In this document: positions 15,257-25,212 of the stretch, one piece after another
How the letters are laid out: each line of letters starts with the position of its first letter
Position numbering within the stretch: the first letter of the stretch is position 1
DNA from: Halichondria panicea
Lineage: Eukaryota > Porifera > Demospongiae > Suberitida > Halichondriidae
Direction of reading: 5' to 3'
DNA length: 64,000 bases
NCBI RefSeq assembly: GCF_963675165.1
Contig: NC_087386.1
Location: 4,160,169 to 4,224,168 of the forward strand
Notes under the pieces: model-generated
Databases searched by the model: none
Told to the model about the DNA's origin: nothing
Seen by the model: the letters and a program-made list of their open reading frames with translations, nothing else
Position numbers and translations under genes: made by a program

Positions 15257-17964
15257 GTCAGCTTTACCGTATCCCTCGTGCGGCTACGCCTCGAGGCATA
15301 ATAACCATACTCTATTGATTTCTAATTGTTATGACATAGTTCTCTGTATTTTAATAACATTTTCATTATTCAAAAACAAGCCCCCTTGCAATTACTCGCT
15401 TAACGACGTACAATTACTGATTAATTGCTGAGCAGGTTCCAGTGCACTAATAAAACATCAATTATTAAATTTACAAGCAATACTGTATTACAGTGGAATC
15501 TCCATAATTAAAACAGGCACCATTGGGGAACAGCCTTTTGGCCATTATAGAAAGGTGGTCTTCTTTGGGAGGTTTCAATTGCCAGCCATATGCTCTAAGA
15601 GTCATTTCTTGCTGCAAATGAATCTTGGAGCTTTGCTAACTGCTTTTTTAGCTTATATATACAAGATTTGAAAATGCTGTAGAGACAAGCTACAGCTAGG
15701 TTTTCACGATTGTGCAAAATAATTAATACTATCTCAGCAATAATTTCTGCTACTTATAGGTGTGGCTGTCCGTTCTGGGGAGGTTATTTTCCATTGCTAA
15801 AGCTAGTTGGGGAGGACTAGAAAGCTGCTCGTTATACAGAATAGAGAGGTGGTCGCTCCTGAGAGGTTGCTTTACATTGAAGTTATCCAGACCTGAGCTA
15901 GCTCTTGGCCATTATAATTATAGCCAGCGTGTGGTTGCTCTTCGAAAGTGGTCGTTAATAGGAGGTTCCACTGTAAATCTAGTTTGCAGTGCGGACACTT
16001 CGCCGGCCAATAGCAAATATCCAGAAAATAGGAAAAGAGGTTTCAAAAATGTATATTTATAGGGTAGCATCTAATTGGAGGTTACTCTATATACCATCCT
16101 CGATTACAGGCCGCTTAAATTGCATTGTTTCTAGAGGCCTGAAATTGAGGCTATGGTTTGATAATAGATTAATCAGATCTCATCCGTGTTTTGCTTTTTA
16201 ATTATAGCTTTTAGCTGCTCGAAAAGTCTGTATATATAATGTAATAAGAGATGACCATTCAGGCATGCACAGGTATTGTTTATAGACAGTCTTTACCAGT
16301 GCCTTGTGCTGTTGCTGAAGAAATTTTTGAGCTAATTAAGCCGCCTCTTAGAGCTGTTTTTGTGTAATTTTATACTTTTAACAGTCATAGTGTTAGCGTA
16401 AATGCACCAGGAAAGTTTTATAGTACTACATCTATTTATTATACATGGACTGGTAATATAATATTATATACTTAGGCTAAATTATGATCGGCTGGCGGAA
16501 AAGCTCCCTCTGGAACTTATCCAAATATACAGGTCTTTGGGGTTTTACTCTGACTTGCATTCAAAGGTGCTCTATCTATATAATACAGCACCTCTAACAG
16601 CGCCACTCCCCTCAGTCACTACTGTACTGGTTTTAGTCTTGCTACTATAATTATTTATTCTTTGTGTGGAACACAGCCTCGATTAAACAGCGGGGAAAGA
16701 TTGTACTTCGAGGGTGATTCGTTTCCAATATCTCTTTTTCCTTTATCTATGGTTTGACCTCTAATTAGAATGCGACATTAAAAAATAATTGTCAACGCAG
16801 CAGTCGCTACTTGTAGAGGTCATAAAATTGCCTAAGATTGAGGGTGTCACATAAATTATTTGGAGATTCGCCTTACATCAAGTAAGTACAGTAATTAGTA
16901 AGTGAGCTATTTAGCTCCCTCAATATTACTGCAATACGGGGGGGGGGGGGGTAAGAAACATTAGATGTCTCATAATACTGGCACCCCCCTGTACCCTATA
17001 CACCAGTCTAATGAATCAGCCGCCGTTCCTTTCGAACACCGTCTGAGCACTCTTGTCATAGTTTTATGTGCCAAGACGGAATTCCATCTTGACTAATCAG
17101 ATTGCAGAAGTCCAGTCAGGTGATGAATTTGGAGGCAGCAAAGAACTGCACTTTGCTCGACGCATTTGGCCTGGATACGCATGGTAAACACTTCATACAT
17201 AGAAGCTGCTGCGAAGCATAAGGAAGCCAAGCAGGAGTCCTTAATCGGGCACAGATAGCACCACAAGCAAAACACAAATAGAGAGAGATGCCGCCTTCGC
17301 TTGACGATTTGTACATTTATAATTATTAACAATAATTATTAGCAAATACAAAGGACCGGCGGCTGATTCATGAGACTACCGTATTCACCCGAATTACCGG
17401 GACACAAAAAATAATTACGGCTTGCAGTGTCCCTTGGAACAGAGCAAGAAAAATTACGTTAAAGTCGAAGTGTCCCTTGTATTAGGGTGTCCTGTAGTAA
17501 TTAGAACGAATATTTCCCCATTTAAGGTACGTACACGGCCTCGATTCCAGTAGCTCTGCAGCTAAAATGTATTTCGTGCAGTTTAGAAGCTGTGTACGGT
17601 GTCTTCAACCGTCAGTGACATATTACGGTGCCAGAGAGTAGAATCCAGAGAGTTTCTAAGAGTTTTGAGAGAGGCATGCTCTTTTTCGTTCTAATTAGAT
17701 CGGGACGTCTAAAAATATTTACATTTCCTGTTGTTCCTTAATATAGAGTGAAAAAAATTACATAAGTCTGAAGTGTCCCTTAGAATAGAGTGTCCCGGTA
17801 ATTCGGGTGAATACGATACCTATATACACATGCATCTATAGCTAGCTAGCTAGCTATATGTTACCTTTCCATACAGACAGATTAAGTTGCGAAGAGTCTA
17901 ATCTTTTCACATATGGCTTGAGGTACTTGTTGAGGATATCCAAAATCACTGACTCAAACACCAT
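482..17964 (-). CDS. VPS13: VPS13A/C-like bridge-type lipid transfer protein, N-terminal part (18 exons)
   Basis: VPS13 proteins are long, groove-shaped lipid transporters at organelle contact sites. Exons read in frame (minus): 17964-17865, 12876-12833, 12308-12260, 11686-11591, 7047-6943, 6732-6638, 5485-5387, 4917-4858, 4431-4342, 4213-4153, 4099-4026, 3830-3777, 2965-2772, 2540-2456, 2236-2174, 1819-1003, 837-737, 546-482; about 750 residues. The first residues MVFESVILDILNKYLKPYV and the following W-K-G match the chorein N-terminus. Residues about 310-373 hold WWRYAISAVLEED and MWSWKHIKKHR, hallmarks of the VPS13A/C region. Residues about 706-750 (LYQAIGYSPDEE) match the conserved block after the family's variable linker. 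All junctions keep phase. Intron 1 is about 5 kb and full of repeats. Exon 16 encodes an unusually long, internally duplicated linker of about 272 residues. The gene continues beyond the left edge. VPS13A and C cannot be told apart from this part; VPS13B/D fit less well. Confidence 0.93.
1087..1200 (-). repeat. 54-bp tandem repeat inside VPS13 exon 16
   Basis: An 18-residue unit (core PEKIPEKSTWAKTVPKTV) is present twice in nearly identical form, with degenerate PEK/PET units on both sides. The same exon also holds an older duplication of about 50 residues: two copies of a block with KSGAS-IGP--PTHPL ... QSKK-KDKD, encoded at roughly 1535-1690 and 1370-1510. Both duplications keep the frame, so the linker is expanding without breaking the protein. 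Confidence 0.85.
3180..3490 (+). repeat. Dispersed repeat with (CA)n and conserved tail, copy 1
   Basis: Lies in a VPS13 intron. It matches 15010-15305 over most of its length, including the blocks GTGAGTCAAACTAGCC and CGTGGCTAGAAGCCTATAG, a CA/GACA microsatellite, and the tail CTCGTGCGGCTACGCCTC. The weak open frame in it is a by-product of the repeat, not a gene. Confidence 0.7.
6364..6534. mobile_element. Degenerate CCGTATAGC-type MITE
   Basis: The right end reads ACCCGCTATACAGTA and the left end carries a decayed inverted copy. It belongs with the better copies at 37978, 38870 and 58290. Located in a VPS13 intron. Confidence 0.45.
7089..7699. mobile_element. TTAA-flanked non-autonomous DNA transposon
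   Basis: Ends GGTTACGGCC... and ...TACCGTAACC are inverted and directly flanked by TTAA on both sides (7085-7088 and 7700-7703). Inside the termini both arms continue with TTTGCTCAT-type sequence. TTAA target duplications are typical of piggyBac and Kolobok elements. There is no transposase. A second member is at 42429-43570. Confidence 0.75.
7978..8709. mobile_element. TAGCCTCG-type TIR element (732 bp)
   Basis: Begins TAGCCTCGAGACCAGGCCG and ends CGGCCTGGATTCGAGGCTA. It is flanked by a perfect 9-bp direct repeat CTCTAGACG (7969-7977 and 8710-8718). A subterminal hairpin (CAGGCCG ... CGGCCTGG) follows the left tip. Internally a segment of about 165 bp is present twice in tandem (from about 8160 and 8325), and part of it appears inverted at about 8490-8590. 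No protein is encoded. Lies in VPS13 intron 4. Confidence 0.85.
8750..10950. other. VPS13 intron 4 interior, no gene seen
   Basis: Between exons 4 and 5. Apart from the inverted dispersed repeat at about 9417-9690 and a polyT run near 10728-10742, no open frame with coding character or RNA gene could be recognised. Confidence 0.5.
9417..9690 (-). repeat. Dispersed repeat, copy 2 of 3 (inverted)
   Basis: Reverse-strand relative of 1-270 and 47568-47830, sharing blocks such as TAGTGGCAGATTTTGA and GAACTTGCATGTTGG. Confidence 0.6.
10955..11158. mobile_element. Small TIR MITE (TAGGGTGTC ends)
   Basis: Left end TAGGGTGTCGTATAGG, right end CCTATATGACACCCTA, flanked by GCTAT on both sides (10950-10954, 11159-11163). 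204 bp, non-coding, in VPS13 intron 4. Confidence 0.65.
12499..12544. repeat. Near-perfect 46-nt hairpin in VPS13 intron
   Basis: Arms AGGTACTGCATGACTGTT and AACAGTCATGCAGTACCT are exact reverse complements around a short AGTATACT-containing centre. It could be a tiny foldback element or a hairpin RNA; nothing else supports a transcript. Confidence 0.6.
13996..14289. repeat. 147-bp tandem duplication
   Basis: Two copies starting CAGGTTGTTGCCATAATAG (13996 and 14143) with few differences. A second, looser duplication follows at about 14580-14700 and 14718-14850 (GAGAAGAAAAGACTT ... GTGGCTTACC). Non-coding, VPS13 intron 1. Confidence 0.75.
14355..14462. repeat. Palindromic MITE-like repeat
   Basis: GGGATTAATAAGCACGAGTA at the left is mirrored by TAAGTGCTTATTAATC at the right, with AATGGCAAGG/CCTTGCCATT inside. 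A half copy (GGGATTAATAGCACGAGTAC) is at about 39959-40005. Confidence 0.6.
15010..15305 (+). repeat. Dispersed repeat with (CA)n, copy 2
   Basis: Partner of 3180-3490. It has the same order of blocks: conserved body, (CA)n at about 15226-15250, then CTCGTGCGGCTACGCCTC. Confidence 0.7.
15491..15973. mobile_element. TA-flanked MITE, Tc1/mariner-pogo type
   Basis: Starts CAGTGGAATCTCC, ends GGAGGTTCCACTG, with TA on both sides. Internal 'GTGGTC...GGAGGTT' motifs recur several times, as if built from repeated terminal units. No transposase. VPS13 intron 1. Confidence 0.65.
17011..17371. mobile_element. TIR element (ATGAATCAGCCGCCG ends)
   Basis: The left end ATGAATCAGCCGCCG and right end CGGCGGCTGATTCAT are inverted and both extend into an AAAGGA/TCCTTT block. 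No clear target duplication. It abuts the element at 17381. Confidence 0.6.
17381..17814. mobile_element. TIR element (GTATTCACCCGAATTACC ends)
   Basis: A 25-bp inverted repeat bounds it (GTATTCACCCGAATTACC / GGTAATTCGGGTGAATAC). Just inside are GTGTCCC motifs on both arms. 434 bp, non-coding, about 50 bp downstream of VPS13 exon 1. Confidence 0.7.
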
Positions 17965-18317
17965 TTTTGTAGATCGTCTGCATGTAGTGAAGGTTTCGAA
18001 TCAAAAAGGCTTGCTTGAGTACACCGGTTTCATGCAAGTAGATCTAGATCGACGGTCTATAGTACATGAGGTGCACACATAATTTTTTATAGTGTACGCT
18101 AATTATAATTAGTAGTCATGTCATGTATGTCGCTGCCAGTTTGACAAGAAGCAAAACTTGTTTTTCAGAGAAGGAAGCCCATTAGGGACATCCCCAGGTC
18201 AAGGTTCCGAAGGCTAGAGCTAGCCTCGATTCCAGGCCGCTCTCAATTGAGTGAGAGGGGCTGGGATCGAGGCTAATAGCTAGTGTCTTGTGTCTAGCTG
18301 AACCTGCATGCACAGTC
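17965..18317. promoter_or_regulatory. Divergent promoter region between VPS13 and the homeodomain-like gene
   Basis: Only 353 bases separate the two opposed start codons, so the 5' flanks must be shared. No core promoter motif could be assigned. The region contains the small TAGCCTCG palindrome at 18221. Confidence 0.5.
18221..18275. mobile_element. Minimal TAGCCTCG-type palindrome (55 bp)
   Basis: Starts TAGCCTCGATTCCAGGCCG and ends GGGATCGAGGCTA. It is reduced to little more than the two termini. No target duplication is visible. Confidence 0.6.
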
Positions 18318-20923
18318 ATGGAACCAGAGAAAGCCACACAGTTTAGGTTTCAGGATGAACAGAAGACTCTTCTACTCAATATTGGGAGAAAGGGATGCAA
18401 TGTTGTTCCAAGAGTGTATCAGCCATGATTGACGAGTGTGCCATCGCTGCTAAATGCTCTGTGGAGCAAGTGAAAGTGAGACAGAAGGGACAGGACAGAG
18501 AGTAGGGTGTGGGGGATCAACACTGTTGACAACAGGCTTGTACAGCACTGGATGTTCGGAAAACGCCATAAAACGTATCTATATTCCAATTTCTCTAGCT
18601 AACTCGAACCCCTCCCTATCTCCACACCTGAACATTCGGTACATGCCAGTTAATACAGGTGTGGGTTTAGTTGAACATGTAGATAATTTATCCTTTTGTG
18701 TGACCATGTTACTAAAATTTAGAGGCCGAGAGAGCCCATTATGATGGACAGATGAACGTGTATGTGTAGCTGCATATGCCATGTATGTATGTAATCAGCG
18801 CATCATACTCCTACCGGAGCGCTGGAGTGCTGCAACTACGTTAAATCATAATACAATAACACGTCAAGCTAGTGGAACGTTTTGCTTGCATTTTTCTGGT
18901 TGGGCACACATTTAAGCCTATAATTATCACATAGTCTTTGGGTAGCGAGTGACAGGGGGTTTGAACCCAGACCCAGCATGGCTCTAATTAAAGCACTCAC
19001 CCACACCACTTTGTTACTGCACTTCTTTCGTATCAATGTCGTGAATCCTAGCTATTAAGAAAATGATATAGGTATATGTACTATGACATGTATACTAGTT
19101 GCCATGCATGCATCCAGTATCTTATGTTAATAACTACTCTGCATTTATATGATATTTCCAACTGTTGGTTAAGTGTGGCCATAACTATGTTGTGTCTTCT
19201 GTATGATAGCAATACTCTCACACTTCTCCCTTTATTCACAGCATTGGATTAACGCAGAACAGAAGCGAAGAAGAAAGAAAACTACCATTGAACCTTCCAG
19301 TTTAGACGACAGTGGATCGTAGGTACCTTCATTCATAATGTCATAGAAGTGCTTAATTAATGGTCTATACACAGAAGATAAATGTTTGCCGGAGTAGAAA
19401 GAGGTCTGCTTTTCAGGTGTTTTGTCACAATGTTTCCAGTTCAATTACAGGAGGTACGAAACTGATCATGACTCAATACAATTATCACAAACAAACATTT
19501 CAATTGAATGTAATATATAGTTGCAGCACTCATTGCTAGATGTATAGGGTTTGTTAGAAGGGTCCACTTGAATGACTATAGATTTGTTGTTAGCACTATA
19601 AACAGCCCATAGTCACACGTAGGTGTGGTAATCAACAAGAAACATGATCGAATACAACGTACTGAATTAAGGTGTTGTAATATGACCTACCCCACTACCT
19701 GATAGACTTTAGTTGCTAGGCAACAATACTGAAACATGTATAATATTATAGTGTTTCTAATAAGTAACATATAAATTTATCGCTCAGTTTCAGTAGACTG
19801 ATTCCGTCCAATCATATTACACTCTTAGGTACTAATTTTTTCTTACCTGACCCATATAATTATGTGACGTCTAAATGTTGCTAGACTTCACTGTAGTGAT
19901 TAATTACCACAATAATTTTCAGAAGGAACGTCCAAGATGAAAAAGCTAAGTGAAAAGTGGGCAACTTTCAGTGATGATCAGAAGGCTGAGTACGCATCTG
20001 ACGGAATGACATGGGTGTCCACCCTCGATCAAAAGAAGAAGGTAGTTCGGGAACTCATCGCCATCACTGAGGAAAATGTAGGTACATGACAAGACCAGCA
20101 TACAATTATTAAACGATGCATTTCATGTCATATAGCTCAAGTCACTAGCTACCCTTGGGGTGGAAGGTTATGCTGTTCTTCTTAATGTTGCAAATTCTGA
20201 TTGCCGCGTCCTGTATGGAAGTAATGTAGCCCAAGAGTATGTGGATACTGAGGAGGAGAAAGGCCAAGCACTTGATGACATGTTTTTCAAGTACATGTGT
20301 GGTACGTAATCATGTTTGATTATATACAGCTGTATGCTGTACGTACGACATTTTACATAACCGTATTTACTTAATTAAACACCCGGGCGTTTATTTCCTA
20401 GCAACATCTGTAGAGGGGGCGGGGCGTTTAAACAAGATGGGCGCTTATTCGAAACGGGCGTTTATTGTTATGTCTACTTCAATCTCCTGCACAGCAGCAG
20501 TTATTATGCTATTATTGGCTGCTGCCACAGCTCTCAGCTTCAGTCTTAAGTCGTAGGAGTCGCGTTTCTCCCTCTGTGTCGGTATCTCTTTGCCATCATA
20601 ATTATTCTATGCTGCCATTCTTGCAACTGGTTCCACGTGCTACTTCAGCTCCATCGACAGTGCCACACCCCATATATGGGCGATTATTTAAGATGGTCAT
20701 ATTAACCAAGACAGCTTTTTACCATGGGCGTTTAATCAAGTAAATACGGTATGTAAGTCTTCTCGGGTAGCACTTATCACCCAACTTTGACTTCATAATT
20801 ATTGTTTTAGGCCGGAGTTACATCACAAAGAAAAAAAAGAAATGCAACTCGACTTATGATGAAATGTTATCAACCATTAGACATGAGTTCAAGCAAAGTA
20901 CTGTAAGTGCAAAAGTACCGTAA
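18318..20923 (+). pseudogene. Homeodomain-like gene with one-base frameshift
   Basis: Exons: 18318-18475, 19242 to about 19311, about 19923-20077, 20136-20301, 20811-20923 (stop TAA at 20921). The first exon begins FRFQDEQKTLL in frame 1. About position 18376 the sense moves to another frame (QYWEKGMQ...SAMIDECAIAAKCSVEQVK), which then splices to HWINAEQKRRRKK. Together this is a helix-helix-recognition helix of about 58 residues resembling a divergent homeodomain (W48 kept, but N at 50 rather than the canonical 51). Frame 1 alone stops at 18426. The later exons (KWATFSDDQKAEY ... VEGYAVLLNVANSDC ... YDEMLSTIRHEF) form a domain I do not recognise. The exon 2/3 junction is uncertain. Either a decayed gene, a sequence error or an allele; transcript data would decide. 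Confidence 0.5.
20360..20750. mobile_element. TIR MITE in intron of the homeodomain-like gene
   Basis: ACCGTATTTACTTAATTAAA at the left is mirrored by TTTAATCAAGTAAATACGGT at the right. Several (C)GGGCGTTTA motifs occur inside. Non-coding. Confidence 0.7.
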
Positions 20924-21252
20924 GTACATTTTGTGGGTATAGATGGAGGGCTTGACCACATGACTGTGATGTGCCAAGGTGTGTGGCTATTTTCAATTCT
21001 CAATTTTAAATTCATCACACACAGTTGCCTTGATCCTTAAACTATGCGCTGTAGACTACCACCTTAGTCAAGTAGTGGGTAGTCATCACCAATTGTCCAA
21101 TCTAGTTATCAGTAATAATTTCAATAATTGAACACCGTGACATTTACTACAAAGTGAACATTGAGCTGTTGTATAAATGAGTAAATAAATGAGTATAGAT
21201 CTAGATATATATCTACTAGGTGAACACAAAACGTAAGTGATAGCTCAGAAAC

Positions 21253-21520
21253 TTAGAACAATCTGTTTAACATATTGAGCATTTCCACTGATGGAGGGAT
21301 CTCTACCACATGAGGAGTGTCTGATGATGGAGGGGTCTCTACCAAAGGAGGAGTTGTACTGCTGTTTGATGGAGGGGTCTCTACCACATGAGGAGTGTCT
21401 GATAATGGAGGGGTCTCTCTTTCCACACTGGTTTCCTTTGGAGGAGTCTGACTCTCCCCGCCCCAAAGGCCACTGCATGGAGTCCTTGTCAACTTCCTCT
21501 AGCTGAACACACCTCTTCTC
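21253..21520 (-). repeat. Short tandem repeat, possibly a terminal exon (ETPP repeats)
   Basis: Units like GAGGGGTCTCTACCACATGA recur about four times at 21290-21420. The minus strand is open with TPP/VETPP-type residues (SDTPHVVETPP) ending at a stop at 21253. It could be the last exon of a small minus-strand gene; no upstream exon was found, so the coding call is weak. Confidence 0.35.
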
Positions 21521-22278
21521 CATGTATAGCTATAAAAAGGACACAAAATTGTATATATGCATGCTGCATATACTATCTATTAAAAGTATGCCTGATAAAT
21601 TATAATTTTATGCTCGGAATAATTTTAGCATGAATATTGATGAATGTTATAATTATTACACTGCAAAAAATTTTGTTTGAAACTACATTGCATAGTCGTT
21701 TTAACACTATTCTTAAACAGTTGAATCAACTTAATATTTAGTAAAATAAAAAGACAACGTTAAAATAATCAGTATATGTGGTTTTAACTTAAAATATTGT
21801 AGAATCACACAATGTCTTTTATTTCTACAATAATTTACATAGAATCTATTATTGATATCTTAAATCAAACTAACAAACTCATTTTGATTAAATTATATTT
21901 GAAACTCTATCATGCAGCATGTTAGAATACAATATATAAATTTAGATTTAACAATAATAATATTTGTTCTAACACAGGCACACATATAATTATATACAAT
22001 CAATATTTTTAACAATCCATTTATAATAGCATGAGTGATGTGAAATTATATACAGTCATGAACATTGTAAGGAAATGTACAAGTTTGCATAGAACCATAG
22101 ATATTAGAGGACCTAGAAACTAAAATGAAATTGTGGGCGTGGCTATGCTAAGTCTAAGATTGCGCATGCTCAGTAGATCTAGAGCTGTGAAACCATGTGC
22201 TCCAAGAAAAGAGAAGAGGATTACCCTTTCTATATGCTGGACATTTGCTGCTATAAATCTGACTGTGATGATACTTCT

Positions 22279-22510
22279 GTGAGAGGTGAGGGACAGACAT
22301 GAAGTGTTCTCAACAGTATAATTATAAGACTTTAATAGGTATGACTGTGACTACACCAAGTGGATGATGATACTTTTAGTTCAGTGAGAGGTGAGGGACA
22401 GACATGAAATGTTCTCAACAGTATAATTATAAGGCTTTAATAGGTATGACTGTGACTACACCAAGTGGATGATGATACTTCTGTGAGAGGTGAGGGACAA
22501 ACATAAAGTG
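22279..22510. repeat. About 100-bp tandem repeat, three units
   Basis: The block GTGAGAGGTGAGGGACA begins at about 22279, 22384 and 22483, each followed by GACTGTGACTACACCAAGTG-type sequence. No reading frame is preserved. The flanks 21540-22190 and 22520-23300 are AT-rich with no gene seen. Confidence 0.7.
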
Positions 22511-23312
22511 TCTAGTTTTCTGGTGAACACTGTCACTGTCAATATACCTCTAAGCATATACTTTTTCCTACAGAAATTCCTTAAACTGGCAAGCTTGACA
22601 TGCGAGAACAAACGAAACAAACAGACGAATGGATAGAAGTGGCGTCATTGTTGGATATCCTCTCGGTGATTGATAATACACGGTAATAATTAATATCAAT
22701 AACAATGATCTATTTACTATTATAGGTGGACTCTGTGTGGTCAAGAGTGATCGGTCTGCTATACTTGTGAGTCCAGTATGTTACACCAAGAAGAACTATT
22801 CCTTGGGCTAATTAATTTAAAACTGTCCTTCTAATTTAACATTGTATACCATTGTCTCACTCAGTTGTCACGAACGTTTCCTATCACTATTTTTGTATTA
22901 ACATGTTATTTATTGAATTGAATAATAATTGTTATACCGATTCATTTGTAAATCGTTGTTTTAGGAATTTATTTAGCTATAATGAGTCTTATTTATTGTA
23001 ATAAGTATTTTCTTAATGGTTGTTTTAATGTATGGCTTAAGTAGATTTGACAATAAAACACAATAGTTTTAACCTAGCAATAATAATGTTAAAACTACAT
23101 TTATACATTAATACTTATAAGTATTTTTAAATAGTTGTTATAATTATTACATAAAAATTGAATTGACGCTTTTTGTACTTCGTTAAAGCTACATTAATAA
23201 ATGTCACCTCAGTTTCAATTGTTTTGACCATTAAAAAAATTGTTAAATTGATTAATTTTTTTGTAGTGTATAATTACGTACACCTGCTTCCAGAGAAAAG
23301 ACTAGTCAAAGC

Positions 23313-23400
23313 TAGTCTCGCGCAGCCAGCCCCGGATGTTTTCTATTTGAACGCTAGGTCGATAACATGGCCTATTTTAATCGGGGATGGTGCGAGACTA
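23313..23400. mobile_element. 88-bp foldback element
   Basis: Ends TAGTCTCGCGCA and TGCGAGACTA. The flanks AGTCAAAGC / CGTCAAAGC form a 9-bp target duplication with one mismatch. It resembles a diverged, minimal member of the TAGCCTCG family. Confidence 0.6.
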
Positions 23401-23607
23401 CGTCAAAGCTGGACTAGTAGATCTGCGAGCACTTCTTTCAGGTGCTAGCTAGATGGAATCGTGGTCCTGTCAGTTGTTTTGTTTAGGAACCATTGGGGAT
23501 TGACAGTGTTCAAAGGGAAGTTGGCAATTCTCTTCTGAAAGTCTTGCACAGTGATTGAGATCTGTTTGTCACTAAGTGCAGCACAGAGCTCCCGTACAAT
23601 GAAGCTG

Positions 23608-24170
23608 ATTACTTCACTACTCGACTACTTCACTACCCAACTACTTCACTACTCAACTACTTCACTACCCAACTACTTCACTACCCAACTACTTCACTAC
23701 CCAACTACTTCACTACCCGACTACTTCACTACCCGACTACTTCACTACCCAACTACTTCACTACTTCACTACCCAACTACTTCACTACCCAACTACTTCA
23801 CTACCCAACTACTTCACTACTTCACTACCCAACTACTTCACTACCCAACTACTTCACTACTCGACTACTTGACTACCCAACTACTTGACTACCCAACTAC
23901 TTGACTATCCAACTACCCAACTACTTCACTACCCAACTACCCAACTACTTCACTACTTCACTACCCAACTACTTCACTACTCAACTACCCAACTACTTCA
24001 CTACCCTGCAACTACCTAGCTACTGCACTACCCAACTACTTCACTATACCTAACTACTCGACTACTTGACTACCCAACTACCTATAGCTACTCCACTACC
24101 CAACTATATAACTACTCGACTATACCAACTGAACTACCTGGCTACTACCCAACTAAGTCTTAAATGCTCA
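23608..24170. repeat. 16-bp minisatellite (CTACTTCACTACCCAA)
   Basis: About 35 units, with variant units (CTCGACTACTTGACTAC) towards the right end. The open plus frame across it (YFTTQLLH repeated) is a trivial consequence of the array. Confidence 0.9.
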
Positions 24171-24390
24171 AACTACTCAGTTGGCTATACCATAGATAGA
24201 CACTCAGCATATACGTATATACGTGACCGCCCACCCTAGATATATACTTTTTTTTACATGTGACCTCAACTAGAGTCTACTCAGTTCTTTCCTCATTCAC
24301 TGAAAATCGGCTGTCTTTGTTGACTACAACATTACTGGCTACCAATGGTAGTCAAAAGCTTGTCATTTAACAATCGTGCCATATCTAGGC

Positions 24391-24556
24391 TTGTGCACTT
24401 TCTACACAAAATGTATTTATGTTAGGCAACTTGAACACCTGCAGAACCGTTTGAGTCAGTTATACCTTCACTTCCTGCTGCTCCTGTGTGCCCTGTATCT
24501 TTCTCTGGGTCTAGTAAGCCTCCTTTCCCTCTTTTTAGCTGTTTTTAAGGATCCGC
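24391..24556 (+). repeat. Dispersed repeat, copy A
   Basis: Matches 25041-25196 on the same strand (GCTTGTGC-CTTTCTACACAA ... CTGTATCTTTCTCTGGGTCT ... CTCTTTTTAGCTGTTT). The two copies are about 650 bp apart. Function unknown. Confidence 0.7.
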
Positions 24557-25040
24557 TATTCATATCTTTATCGAGTCACGTAGAAATTGGTAAAGGATCA
24601 CGAGTCACAAAACAAATATCGTATGCCGGTCCACGACAGACATACATACATACATACACCACCCCATCCGGACCACGTGCATGACTAACTAAGGGACTCG
24701 CTTCGCTCGCCCCAATTATCTATACATTAGGGTGATGCAAGCGCCATGGGGCAAGCGATGCATCCAACTCTGCTGAAAGATATTGTGCAAATGACACCAC
24801 ATCTTGTGGCAGGTTGATGACATGACCTGCGTATTCATATTGTCCAAGTGGTAATCGATAGATGGACATTATTGGCATGCATGACTGCAGATATAAACAG
24901 CATCTTGGATTGAACAGCAGATTGTTCAAATAGAGGCATGTCAGGATTCACTCTGTATGCCTATGCCTGCATATATTGCTTCAAGCGTGCCTGTGTGGCC
25001 TCTGTAAGTGTAATGAACATTTAATAATGTTTGGCCACTT

Positions 25041-25196
25041 TCTGCTGGCTTGTGCGCTTTCTACACAACGTTTATTTATTTTAGGCAAACACCGTTTGAG
25101 TCAGTTACCTTCATTTCCTGCTGCTCTTGTATACCCTGTATCTTTCTCTGGGTCTAGCAAGCCTCCTTTCCCTCTTTTTAGCTGTTTCTGAGGATC
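25041..25196 (+). repeat. Dispersed repeat, copy B
   Basis: Partner of 24391-24556 with small indels. It ends just before the composite element at 25213. Confidence 0.7.
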
Positions 25197-25212
25197 CTCC
25201 TTATCGCTAGAG

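Noticed and set aside
18221-18275. Rho-independent-type terminator or operator in the divergent promoter
   Set aside because: The palindrome is the paired tips of the TAGCCTCG transposon family, not a regulatory hairpin specific to these genes.
23551-23904. 117-codon plus open frame
   Set aside because: Product of the 16-bp minisatellite (YFTTQLLHYPTT repeats).
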